Source: UBA11606 sp964504305 (GTDB lineage Bacteria > Actinomycetota > Acidimicrobiia > Acidimicrobiales > Aldehydirespiratoraceae). From it: a stretch of 64,000 nucleotides of DNA. The translations under genes and the position numbers were made by a program. The stretch spans positions 1 to 64,000 of the forward strand of contig CAZDEB010000004.1 of the NCBI GenBank assembly GCA_964504305.1, given 5' to 3'. Positions 42,392-51,600 of the stretch are shown here, in pieces; within the stretch, counting starts at the first letter, position 1; the number at the start of each line of letters is the position of its first letter. The notes under the pieces were generated by a model, which searched no databases, had not been told where the DNA came from, and saw nothing but the letters and a program-made list of their open reading frames with translations.

Positions 42392-42769
42392 ATGGCTACT
42401 AAGGATGAGATTCTCGACGCCATTGGCGCGATGACCGTGCTCGAGTTGAGCGAATTGCTGTCGGACTTCGAAGAGAAGTTCGGCGTTACCGCCGCTGCCC
42501 CTGTGGCCGTGGCTGCTGCTGCGCCTGCGGGCGATGCTGGTGCCGAGGTTGAGGAGAAGGACTCGTTTGATGTCGTTCTGACCGCGGCCGGCGAGAAGAA
42601 GATCCAGGTGATCAAGGAAGTCCGTGGACTCACGTCACTCGGTCTGAAGGAAGCCAAGGAGCTTGTCGACGGTGCGCCGAAGGCGATTCTCGAAGGTGCT
42701 TCAAAGGCCGATGCCGAGAAGGCCAAGGAGGCCCTCGAGGCTGCTGGTGGTTCGGTAGAACTCCAGTAA
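42392..42769 (+). CDS. rplL: 50S ribosomal protein L7/L12
   Basis: The 125-residue stalk protein has an N-terminal dimerisation domain (ILDAIGAMTVLELSELLSDFEEKF), an Ala-rich hinge (about 35-52), and the C-terminal factor-binding domain (DVVLTAAGEKKIQVIKEVRGLT, then LKEAKELVDGAPKAI). It recruits translational GTPases. It is co-transcribed with rplJ and followed by a strong terminator. Confidence 0.98.
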   Translation: MATKDEILDAIGAMTVLELSELLSDFEEKFGVTAAAPVAVAAAAPAGDAGAEVEEKDSFDVVLTAAGEKKIQVIKEVRGLTSLGLKEAKELVDGAPKAILEGASKADAEKAKEALEAAGGSVELQ

Positions 42770-42800
42770 TCCTGTTCTTCTTCGGAAGATTGTTGCGTTG

Positions 42801-42830
42801 CGGCGCCGGCCTTCGGGTCGGCGCCGTTTC
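42801..42830 (+). terminator. intrinsic terminator after rplL
   Basis: CGGCGCCGGCC-TTCG-GGTCGGCGCCG (42801-42826) is a long GC-rich stem with a stable TTCG loop, followed by TTTC. It lies 31 bases after the rplL stop and marks the end of the ribosomal unit. rpoBC is therefore driven mainly by its own promoter here. Confidence 0.8.
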
Positions 42831-42853
42831 GCGTCCACCGTTAGGGTGCCGCT

Positions 42854-43828
42854 ATGGGTGACCCAATTTCGCACGTGAATGTTTGGCCCGACGGCGGCGA
42901 ACTGTTGGTGACTTGGCGCGGCGGCGGCGACGTGTCGGTTTTTGTTTCCGATGATCCTGTCGACGCGGGGGTTGAGGTGCAGGCCCCGGACGGGCCTGGT
43001 CAGGTGGTGGTGACGCGTCGCGAGCGCACGTATGTACACCTGTTTGATCCCGGCGAGGGATTCACCGTTGCCGCGGAGCGGGTGCTGGACTTTGACGGGG
43101 TACGGAATTTTAGAGACATCGGTGGTTACCCGACCGTTGACGGGGGGCAGGTTCGCTGGGGTCGGGCGTTTCGTTGCGGCCGCATGGACGAGTCCTCGGA
43201 TGCGGATCTGGCCCGGGTGGAGGCCTTGGGCATAACGAAGGTGTTCGACCTTCGAACTGCTGAGGAGCTCGAGCGTCAGCCGGATCGTTTGCCTGACGGT
43301 GTCGAACATGTGCATCTGCCCATGTCGAGCAGTGTGGCCTTACAAAAGGGGTTGTTGGAGCGGATTCGCGACGGTGATATCGACAGCTATTCGAGGGCCG
43401 ACATGGCCGCCGGATATTTGCGGATGTTGGAGACCTTTCCGCATTACCTTGGCGAAGTAATCGAAGCGGTTGGGGGTGGTGAGACGATCCTGTTTCATTG
43501 CACCGCGGGCAAGGACCGCACTGGTATCGCGGCGATGGCCTTGCTGGGACTAGCAGGCGTCGATGATGGCCATGTGCTCGACGACTATGAGCTTTCGGCG
43601 CAACATCAACCCGACGGGGTTCTCGAATGGTTCGCCGACGCGATACGCGAGGCGGGGATCGATCCGGTTGACTTTGATCTTGAGGCCATGCTTGGTTCGC
43701 CTCGGGCGGTGATGAAGATGACTCTTGCTGGCTTGCACGATCGCTGGTCCGGGCACGTCGGCTATCAGGAACTGGTGGGCCTCGAGCGGTCGACCCTCGA
43801 GGCGGCGCGACAAAATCTGACGTTCTAG
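42854..43828 (+). CDS. tyrosine-protein phosphatase (PtpB/Siw14-like)
   Basis: The 324-residue protein has a PTP loop HCTAGKDRTG with the catalytic Cys216 and Arg222 (C-x5-R). It is preceded by the family motif NFRDIGGYPTVDGGQVRWGRAFR, typical of the Y_phosphatase3 group that includes M. tuberculosis PtpB. An extra N-terminal domain of about 80 residues is a beta-rich segment of unknown role. Members hydrolyse phosphotyrosine or phosphoinositides. It lies unusually between rplL and rpoB and converges with the FkbM gene by four bases. Confidence 0.9.
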   Translation: MGDPISHVNVWPDGGELLVTWRGGGDVSVFVSDDPVDAGVEVQAPDGPGQVVVTRRERTYVHLFDPGEGFTVAAERVLDFDGVRNFRDIGGYPTVDGGQVRWGRAFRCGRMDESSDADLARVEALGITKVFDLRTAEELERQPDRLPDGVEHVHLPMSSSVALQKGLLERIRDGDIDSYSRADMAAGYLRMLETFPHYLGEVIEAVGGGETILFHCTAGKDRTGIAAMALLGLAGVDDGHVLDDYELSAQHQPDGVLEWFADAIREAGIDPVDFDLEAMLGSPRAVMKMTLAGLHDRWSGHVGYQELVGLERSTLEAARQNLTF

Positions 43829-44679
43829 CGAGAGGCCTCTGGGGCGCGGTTCTGCGGGCGGGCGAATACGTCAGCTCCGGGACCCGTGTCGGTTACCACT
43901 GTGAGGTCGCCATTCTCGTCGGGTCGCGTGATTTCGTATCCTGCAGCTTCGAGAAGCGCGGCTACCGGCTCTCGGTCCTCGCCGAAATTGACTTGGGCCA
44001 TATCGTTCCACTCGAGCTGGATGAGGTCGACTCGTTGATCGGTGAGGAGACGGTGGGCTCCGAGTAGGACGCGTCGCTCGGCCCCTTCGACGTCGATCTT
44101 GAGACCGGAAACTCGGCGCTCGCCGATTACCGAGTCGAGGGTGTCGACGTCGACGGTGATGCCGTCGCCATCGGACGACAGGTGTACTCGTTGAGCGTCA
44201 ACGCCGCCGAGGTTCATGGTGCCGGGTTGGTCAGCGACCGCTTTCGGGACGACTTCGGCGTCGTAGCCGTTGAGCGCGAGGTTTTCGACTAGCTGCTCCC
44301 GGGCGCGGGGTAGCGGTTCGAGACAGATCAGTTCGGCTCCCTGTTCGGCGGCGATGATCGAATAGAGGCCGACGCTCGCTCCGACGTCCACGAACAGATC
44401 TCCGGGGCCCAAGTGCCGTTGCCAGGTACGCATCTCGGCGAAGTCGGGCAGCGGCGAGGACGCTGCTCGTCGCGATGCCCCGTCATCGAAGCGGGCGATC
44501 ACCTTGCTGTGCTCACCGTAGGAGACGGCGGTGGGACGTCGAAGCAGGCGCCCGCGAAGCTGAAATCGCAGTACTCGGGCCAGCGACCGAGCCCGCTGTG
44601 CGGCGTTGGCGGGATGGTTGGCCACCGAACGAAGAACGGCGACTACCGCCTTGGGGCTCACTCGGAAACGACGTTGCAT
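43825..44679 (-). CDS. FkbM-family SAM-dependent methyltransferase
   Basis: The 284-residue protein has the class I methyltransferase core. Motif I is FVDVGASVGLYSIIAA, the acidic motif II is ELICLEPLPRAREQL, and the FkbM signature is LKIDVEGAERRVLLGAH. The basic N-terminal 60 residues precede the core. FkbM enzymes O-methylate sugars or polyketides and are common in surface-glycan loci, such as the one at 52.6-64 kb. The acceptor is unknown. It is a single minus-strand gene between ptp and rpoB. Confidence 0.88.
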   Translation of the reverse strand: MQRRFRVSPKAVVAVLRSVANHPANAAQRARSLARVLRFQLRGRLLRRPTAVSYGEHSKVIARFDDGASRRAASSPLPDFAEMRTWQRHLGPGDLFVDVGASVGLYSIIAAEQGAELICLEPLPRAREQLVENLALNGYDAEVVPKAVADQPGTMNLGGVDAQRVHLSSDGDGITVDVDTLDSVIGERRVSGLKIDVEGAERRVLLGAHRLLTDQRVDLIQLEWNDMAQVNFGEDREPVAALLEAAGYEITRPDENGDLTVVTDTGPGADVFARPQNRAPEASR

Positions 44680-44768
44680 GGCGACAAACTACGGGTGAGC
44701 ACCGAGCAAGCGAAGGATCCTCCAGCGCCTCGCTGTGTAACAAAGACGTTGCTTATCCACAGAGTTGC

Positions 44769-44797
44769 TTGACCGCGTCGTTGGAAATCCCTACGCT
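44769..44797 (+). promoter_or_regulatory. probable rpoBC promoter
   Basis: TTGACC (44769-44774) and TACGCT (44792-44797) are spaced by exactly 17 bases, a good sigma-70/SigA-type match. They sit in the 333-base interval before rpoB (44680-45012), which holds no credible gene. The implied leader is about 210 bases long and includes CGCCGAATTCGGCG, a perfect palindrome near 44839. Confidence 0.55.
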
Positions 44798-45012
44798 TCG
44801 CATGCGCCTTGACCACTGTGTGGTTTCGTTCGTCAGCGTCGCCGAATTCGGCGGCGTCGTTTCGGGTTGCCTGAGATGTTGCTTATAGCGCGCCGCGCGC
44901 ACTAGCATTCCCAATACCTGGTCGTCGTCGCGCCTTTTCCGCATCTTTGTTGTGGTTTTCCGCGCCTCGGCGACTATTTGGCGTCCCTTCCACCGAATTC
45001 TCGGGAGTTTCA

Positions 45013-48000
45013 GTGACCACACGCGCTGCGCAACGCGAACGGTACTCATTCGGCAACCTCGAGGAAGTCCTTGAACTTCCTGACTTGATTGCCATTCAGC
45101 GAAAGAGCTTCACCTGGCTCGTCGAGGAAGGGTTGGCTCAAACCTTTCGCGATATTTCGCCGATCAAGGACTTCACCGAGACCTTGCAACTCGAACTCGA
45201 GTTTGATCCCAACGATGAGGATCTGCGTCCCCCGCCGAAGTTCTCGGTCGAGGAATGCAAAGAAAAGGACATGACCTACAGCGCGCCGATCTTTGTGAAG
45301 GCGCGCTTCATGAACGCCAACACCGGCGAGATCAAAGAGCAGACCGTGTTCATGGGCGACTTCCCCATGATGACCGACAAGGGCACGTTCGTTATCAACG
45401 GCACCGAACGAGTCGTTGTGTCTCAGCTGGTCCGTTCCCCCGGCGTCATCTTTCAGCCGGGTGAGCGTTTCCGCCTTCGTAACCTCAGCAAGCATCAGCT
45501 TGTTACCGGCACCATCCATCCGTATCGCGGCGAGTGGATCGAGATGGACGTCGAGCAAAAGCCGGGCAAGGATGTCACCGCGGGCGCCCGCGTGGCTCGC
45601 AAGCGTCGCATCAGTTTGTTTACTCTTCTTCGCGCTCTCGGCTACGACGAGGAGAGCGAGCCGGGTTTCTTGCAGAAGTTTGTCGACTACTTCGACTTCC
45701 TCGAAGGGCAGTGGGAGAAGGACAAGGAAATCGCGGTTACTCAGGAAGAGGCGCTGCTCGAGATCTATAAGCGAGCTCGCCCTGGCGAACCGCCAACCGT
45801 CGAGTCGGCACGTGCGTACTTCCGGAACGCCTTCTTCGAGTCGCGTCGCTACGACCTGAGCCGGGTTGGTCGCTACAAGCTCAACCGCAAGCTCGGCCCC
45901 GAACTGGAGTTTCTCGAAAAGCAATTCGGCCTCAAGCTCGACAAGCCCGACCCAGATCAGTCGGTGCTGGCCCAGTGCGAGATGCTGGCCACCACCACCT
46001 ACCTGCTCAACCTTGCCAAGGGTGAGCAGGGCTACCGACTCGACGACCAGGATCACTTCGCCAACCGTCGCATCCGCAGTGTGGGCGAACTCATCCAAAA
46101 CCAGGTACGCATAGGCCTGAGCCGTATGGAGCGAGTCGTGCGGGAGCGCATGACCACTCAGGACGTCGAGGCCATCACTCCTCAGACCCTGATCAACATT
46201 CGCCCGGTCGTGGCCGCGATCAAAGAGTTCTTCGGAACCTCGCAGCTGTCGCAGTTCATGGACCAGGTCAATCCCCTTTCGGGTCTCACCCACCGTCGTC
46301 GTCTTTCGGCGCTCGGTCCGGGTGGTTTGTCCCGCGAACGTGCCGGGTTCGAAGTGCGAGACGTTCACTTCTCGCACTATGGCCGCATGTGCCCGATCGA
46401 GACTCCTGAAGGTCCGAACATTGGTCTGATCGGTGGTCTGGCTTCTTTCGCCCGTGTCAACCCGTTCGGGTTCATCGAAACTCCGTACCGCGTTGTCAAG
46501 AAGGGCCGCGTCACCGAAGAGATCGTGTATCTCACTGCTGACGAAGAAGAGGACTACGTCGTAGCCCAGGCCAACGCGCCGATCGACAGCAAAGGCAATT
46601 TCACCGCCGATCGTGTGTTGGTTCGTCGCTCGCCGCAGGCTGCGTCGCTCCAGGACCTGCGCTTGCAGCTCGAACAAGAGGTGTTCTTCGGCGCCACTAC
46701 CGAGATTTCCTCGGTTGTTCCCGACGAAGTTCAGATGATGGACGTTTCGCCCAAGCAGATCATTTCTGTGGCGACCGCTCTTATCCCGTTCCTCGAACAC
46801 GACGATGCCAACCGCGCCCTCATGGGGGCAAACATGCAGCGCCAGGCGGTTCCGTTGTTACGAGCCGAGGCGCCTTACATCGGTACCGGCATCGAGGCTC
46901 GCTGTGCCAACGACGCCGCCGACATGTTGCTGGCCGAGGACGACGGCACCATCGTCGAACTCGACGGCGACCACATCGTGTTGGAGTACAAGACCCTCGG
47001 CCAAAAAACCCTGAGGCTCAAGAAGTTCGAACGTTCCAACCAGGACTCGTGTATTTCTCAAAAGGTCCGCGTTGCCGAGGGTGACACGGTCAAGAAGGGC
47101 GCGTTGTTGGCCGACGGTCCGTCGACCGATCTCGGCGAACTGGCGCTCGGCAAGAACCTGCTCGTGGCCTTTATGCCGTGGGAGGGTTACAACTTCGAGG
47201 ATGCCATCATCCTTTCGGAGCGTTTGGTGAAGGACGACGTGCTCACGTCGATCCACATCAAAGAGCACGAGATCGATGCCCGCGATACCAAGCTCGGACC
47301 CGAAGAAATCACGCGAGATATCCCGAACCTCAGCGAAGACATTCTCGCCGACCTCGACGAGCGCGGCATCATTCGTGTTGGCGCCGAGGTCAGCCCTGGT
47401 GACGTGCTGGTTGGCAAGGTCACCCCGAAGGGCGAGACCGAACTGACTCCCGAGGAACGTCTCTTGCGGGCCATCTTCGGCGAGAAGGCTCGTGAAGTTC
47501 GCGACACCTCCATGAAGGTGCCGCATGGCGAGGTCGGCAAAGTGATCGACGTCAAGGTGTTCAACCGCGACGACGCTCACGAACTCCCGCCCGGCGTCAA
47601 CCAGTTGGTGCGCGTATACGTTGCTCAAAAGCGCAAGATCAGCGTGGGCGACAAGCTGGCGGGCCGCCACGGCAACAAGGGCGTTATCTCCCGGATTCTT
47701 CCGATCGAAGATATGCCCTTCACCGCCGACGGTCAGCAGGTCGACATCATTCTCAACCCGCTGGGTGTTCCGTCTCGTATGAACGTCGGCCAGGTGCTAG
47801 AAGCGCACCTCGGTTATGGCGCTCGCTGGGGCTGGGACATCAACGGGGCCAAGGTCGGCAGCTCGCCGGTGCGCGGCACCGAGAACAAGACCCGGCCTTC
47901 GACGACTCCCGCTACGTTCATCGCCACACCGGTGTTCGACGGCGCCAAATGGAACGAACGCGAACTAGCCGGCGACAAGCCGATCATTGTTGACATCCTC

Positions 48001-48603
48001 GACAACCTCAACCCCGAGAGTTCCGACGGCGAGACCCGTCTGATCCAGACCGATGGCAAGCAGATGCTTTACAACGGTCGCACGGGCGAACCCTTCGATA
48101 ACGCCATCATGACGGGCTACGTCTACATCTTGAAGTTGGCTCACTTGGTCGACGACAAGATCCACGCTCGTTCAACCGGTCCGTACTCGATGATCACCCA
48201 GCAACCGCTTGGTGGTAAAGCCCAGTTCGGTGGTCAGCGATTCGGCGAGATGGAAGTGTGGGCCCTCGAGGCTTACGGTGCTGCTTACTTGCTGCAGGAG
48301 CTGCTAACCATCAAGTCCGACGACGTGCTGGGACGGGTCAAGGTCTACGAGGCCATCGTCAAGGGCGAGAACATCCCCGAACCTGGCATCCCCGAGTCCT
48401 TCAAGGTGCTCATCAAGGAGATGCAGGCACTTTGCCTCAATGTCGAGGTGTTGTCGCACGACGGTCAAGAGATCGAAATGCGAGAACTCGACGAAGAAAC
48501 ATTCCGCACCGTCGAGGAGCTGGGGATCGATCTCCAGCGTCCCGAACGTGGATCAGACGAAGAAGACGCCGCTCGTGCCGCCGCTCGCGCGGCCCGCGCC
48601 TAA
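45013..48603 (+). CDS. rpoB: DNA-directed RNA polymerase subunit beta
   Basis: The 1196-residue beta subunit is complete, from the N-terminal TRAAQRERYSFGNLEEVLELPDL to the C-terminal switch/clamp region LNVEVLSHDGQEIEM. The rifampicin-binding cluster starts at Ser410 (E. coli Ser509). It follows the consensus except that the position of E. coli Asn518 is Val419 (MDQVNPLSG). Catalytic-site segments such as GNKGVISRILPIEDMPF are intact. GTG 45013 is chosen; an upstream ATG at 44947 would add a non-conserved tail. rpoC follows after 27 bases. Confidence 0.97.
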   Translation: MTTRAAQRERYSFGNLEEVLELPDLIAIQRKSFTWLVEEGLAQTFRDISPIKDFTETLQLELEFDPNDEDLRPPPKFSVEECKEKDMTYSAPIFVKARFMNANTGEIKEQTVFMGDFPMMTDKGTFVINGTERVVVSQLVRSPGVIFQPGERFRLRNLSKHQLVTGTIHPYRGEWIEMDVEQKPGKDVTAGARVARKRRISLFTLLRALGYDEESEPGFLQKFVDYFDFLEGQWEKDKEIAVTQEEALLEIYKRARPGEPPTVESARAYFRNAFFESRRYDLSRVGRYKLNRKLGPELEFLEKQFGLKLDKPDPDQSVLAQCEMLATTTYLLNLAKGEQGYRLDDQDHFANRRIRSVGELIQNQVRIGLSRMERVVRERMTTQDVEAITPQTLINIRPVVAAIKEFFGTSQLSQFMDQVNPLSGLTHRRRLSALGPGGLSRERAGFEVRDVHFSHYGRMCPIETPEGPNIGLIGGLASFARVNPFGFIETPYRVVKKGRVTEEIVYLTADEEEDYVVAQANAPIDSKGNFTADRVLVRRSPQAASLQDLRLQLEQEVFFGATTEISSVVPDEVQMMDVSPKQIISVATALIPFLEHDDANRALMGANMQRQAVPLLRAEAPYIGTGIEARCANDAADMLLAEDDGTIVELDGDHIVLEYKTLGQKTLRLKKFERSNQDSCISQKVRVAEGDTVKKGALLADGPSTDLGELALGKNLLVAFMPWEGYNFEDAIILSERLVKDDVLTSIHIKEHEIDARDTKLGPEEITRDIPNLSEDILADLDERGIIRVGAEVSPGDVLVGKVTPKGETELTPEERLLRAIFGEKAREVRDTSMKVPHGEVGKVIDVKVFNRDDAHELPPGVNQLVRVYVAQKRKISVGDKLAGRHGNKGVISRILPIEDMPFTADGQQVDIILNPLGVPSRMNVGQVLEAHLGYGARWGWDINGAKVGSSPVRGTENKTRPSTTPATFIATPVFDGAKWNERELAGDKPIIVDILDNLNPESSDGETRLIQTDGKQMLYNGRTGEPFDNAIMTGYVYILKLAHLVDDKIHARSTGPYSMITQQPLGGKAQFGGQRFGEMEVWALEAYGAAYLLQELLTIKSDDVLGRVKVYEAIVKGENIPEPGIPESFKVLIKEMQALCLNVEVLSHDGQEIEMRELDEETFRTVEELGIDLQRPERGSDEEDAARAAARAARA

Positions 48604-48630
48604 GCCCGACGACGAGAGACTGGACACAAC

Positions 48631-51600
48631 ATGCTTGACGTCAATGATTTCGCAAACCTGAAGATCGGCTTGGCAACGGCGGACTCGATCCGTACGTGGT
48701 CAAACGGCGAGGTCAAAAAGCCGGAGACCATTAACTACCGAACTCTCAAGCCCGAGAAGGACGGACTCTTCTGCGAGAAGATTTTTGGTCCGACCAAGGA
48801 CTGGGAATGCTCGTGTGGCAAGTACAAGCGGGTGCGCTTCAAGGGCATCATCTGCGAGCGATGCGGGGTCGAGGTCACTCGTTCCAAGGTGCGCCGCGAG
48901 CGTATGGGCCACATCGAACTCGCCGCGCCAGCAGTTCACATCTGGTACCTGCGCGGTACCCGTTCGTGGTTGGCGTACCTCCTTATGGGCACCCTCCCCA
49001 AAGAAGAGCTCAAGGCCAAGCAGCTCGAGAAGGTCATCTACTTTGCGGCCAACTTGGTCATCTCCGTTGACGAAGCTCGCCGTGACGAAGACCTGCCGAG
49101 CCTCGAAGCCGAAGTGGTTGGCGAACGCGAAGCGATCGACAAAGACATGGAGCTCGACCTTGCTCGTCGCAGCGAAGAGCTAGAGAAAGAGCTCGAGAAC
49201 CTCGAAAAGGACAAGGCGAAGGACACCGAGCTCAAAGCCGCTCGTCGTCAAGCCGACAAGGACCTCGCCGAAATTCGTGAACAGTTCGAGTTCGAGAAGG
49301 AGATTCTCGACCGGGCGTGGGACGAGTTCAAGAGCCTTCACGGTCGCCAAATCCACGAAGACGAGATGCTGTGGCGGGAGCTGCAGGATCGTTGGGGCGA
49401 TTACTTCGAGGGTGGCATGGGCGCCGACGCCATTGCTCGTCTCGTCGAGCACCTCGACTTCGATGAGGAAGAAGTTCTGCTTCGTGCTCAGATCGACCCG
49501 CCCGAGGGCGTCAAGGGTTTGTCGGCCCAGCGCAAGCAGAAGGCCATCAAACGTCTGAAAATCGTTGCCGCGTTCAATCGCCGCGACGAACACGGCCGCC
49601 GCATCAACGATCCGAGAGCCATGATCCTCGACGTTGTGCCGGTTATTCCGCCAGAACTGCGCCCCATGGTGCAGCTCGACGGTGGTCGCTTCGCCACGTC
49701 TGACCTCAACGATCTTTATCGCCGCGTGATCAACCGCAACAACCGTCTCAAGCGTCTTCTCGACCTTGGTGCGCCCGAGATCATCGTCAACAACGAAAAG
49801 CGCATGCTCCAAGAGGCTGTCGACGCCTTGTTCGACAACGGTCGTCGCGGTCGTCCGGTTACCGGTCCCGGTAACCGTCCGCTCAAGTCGCTCTCCGACA
49901 TGCTCAAGGGTAAGCAGGGCCGATTCCGTCAGAACCTGCTCGGTAAGCGAGTCGACTACTCGGGCCGCTCGGTCATCGTGGTTGGACCGACCCTCAAGTT
50001 CCACCAGTGCGGTCTGCCCAAGATCATGGCCCTCGAGCTGTTCAAGCCGTTCGTCATGAAGAAGTTGGTCGATACCGAGCTGGCCCAAAACATCAAGTCA
50101 GCCAAGCGCATGGTCGAACGCCGTCGCCCCCAGGTTTGGGACGTCCTAGAAGACGTCATCAAAGAACACCCGGTGCTTCTCAACCGTGCACCAACGCTGC
50201 ACCGTCTCGGCATCCAGGCCTTCGAGCCAGTGTTGGTCGAAGGCAAGGCCATCAACCTCCATCCGTTGGTTTGCACGGCGTTCAACGCCGACTTCGACGG
50301 TGACCAGATGGCCGTCCACCTGCCGCTGTCGGCGGAGGCTCAGGCCGAGGCCCGTGTTCTCATGCTGAGCGCCAACAACGTCCTCAGCCCGGCCAACGGC
50401 CGCCCGTTGGTCACGCCTACCCAGGACATGATCATTGGCGCTTACTACCTGACCGAGGAGGTCGAGGACGGCCCGGGCGCCGGACGGGTATTCCGCGACG
50501 TTCAGGAGTTGCACTCGGCCTACGAGGCCGGCGACGTCGGTATTCACGCTGCGATTCAATTCCGTACCCCGGACTTGATGATCAGCCCTGCCAACGGCGA
50601 GGCGGCTCAGTACGAGCCCACCACTGTTGGTCGAGTCTTCTTTAACGAGGCTCTTCCGGCCGCGTATCCGTACGTCAACGAAAAGGTTGGCAAGAAGCAG
50701 ATGGGCCTGATCGTCGACACGCTGGCGCGTACTTACGACAAGCAGTCGGTTGCGACCAGTCTCGACGCCATCAAGGACACTTGCTTCATGTACGCCATGA
50801 AGTCGGGTCTGACCGTTTCGATCAACGACGTTGCTACTCCAGACGAAAAACCCGAGATCCTCGACCGTCACGAAAAGAAGGCCGACAAGATCGAGCAGCA
50901 GTTCCGTCGGGGCATCATCACCGACGGCGAGCGCCGTCAGATGGAGGTCGAGGTCTGGTCGCAGGCCACCGAGGAAGTCACCAACCGGATGAAGGAGGGC
51001 CTCGAAGCCCAGCAGTTCAACCCGGTCAACATGATGGTCGACTCGGGTGCTCGAGGAAACATGATGCAGGTACGTCAGATCGCCGGTATGCGTGGTCTGG
51101 TTGCCAACCCTCGTGGCGACATGATTCCTCGTCCGATCAAGAGCAACTTCCGCGAAGGTCTGAAGATGCTCGAGTACTTCATTGCTACGCCGGGCGCCCG
51201 TAAGGGCCTGGTTGATACGGCTCTTCGTACCGCCGACTCGGGTTACCTGACTCGCCGGCTCGTAGATGTGGCGCAGGAACTCATCATCAACGACGAAGAC
51301 CCGTTCGACCGTCCGGTCGTACGCGGAATTTGGCTCGAAGACGTGATGCCCGATACGCCCAACAAGCGAACCCACCTCGAGAGCCGGCTCTTTGGTCGCG
51401 TGCTCGCCGACGACGTAACGCTTGGCGATGGTCGCTTGATCGAGAAGGGCACGATGATCGGCGATGACGATCTCGAAGCTCTCCGTGACGACAACACGAT
51501 CAACCGGGTCCGCGTCCTGTCACCGCTCACCGACGACAGCGCCTTCGGTATTTCGTCGAAGTCCTACGGCATGTCGCTCGCTACCGGTGGCAAGATCGAA

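Noticed and set aside
44947..45012. Longer rpoB N-terminus from ATG 44947
   Set aside because: The added 22 residues are not of RpoB type, and the GTG at 45013 directly precedes the recognisable start.
45046..46800. 584-codon open frame antisense to rpoB
   Set aside because: It mirrors the codon bias of rpoB, has no recognisable domain or ribosome-binding site, and lies wholly inside a conserved essential gene.
49180..51375. Long antisense frames across rpoC
   Set aside because: Shadows of high-GC coding sequence, with no motifs and no independent start signals.
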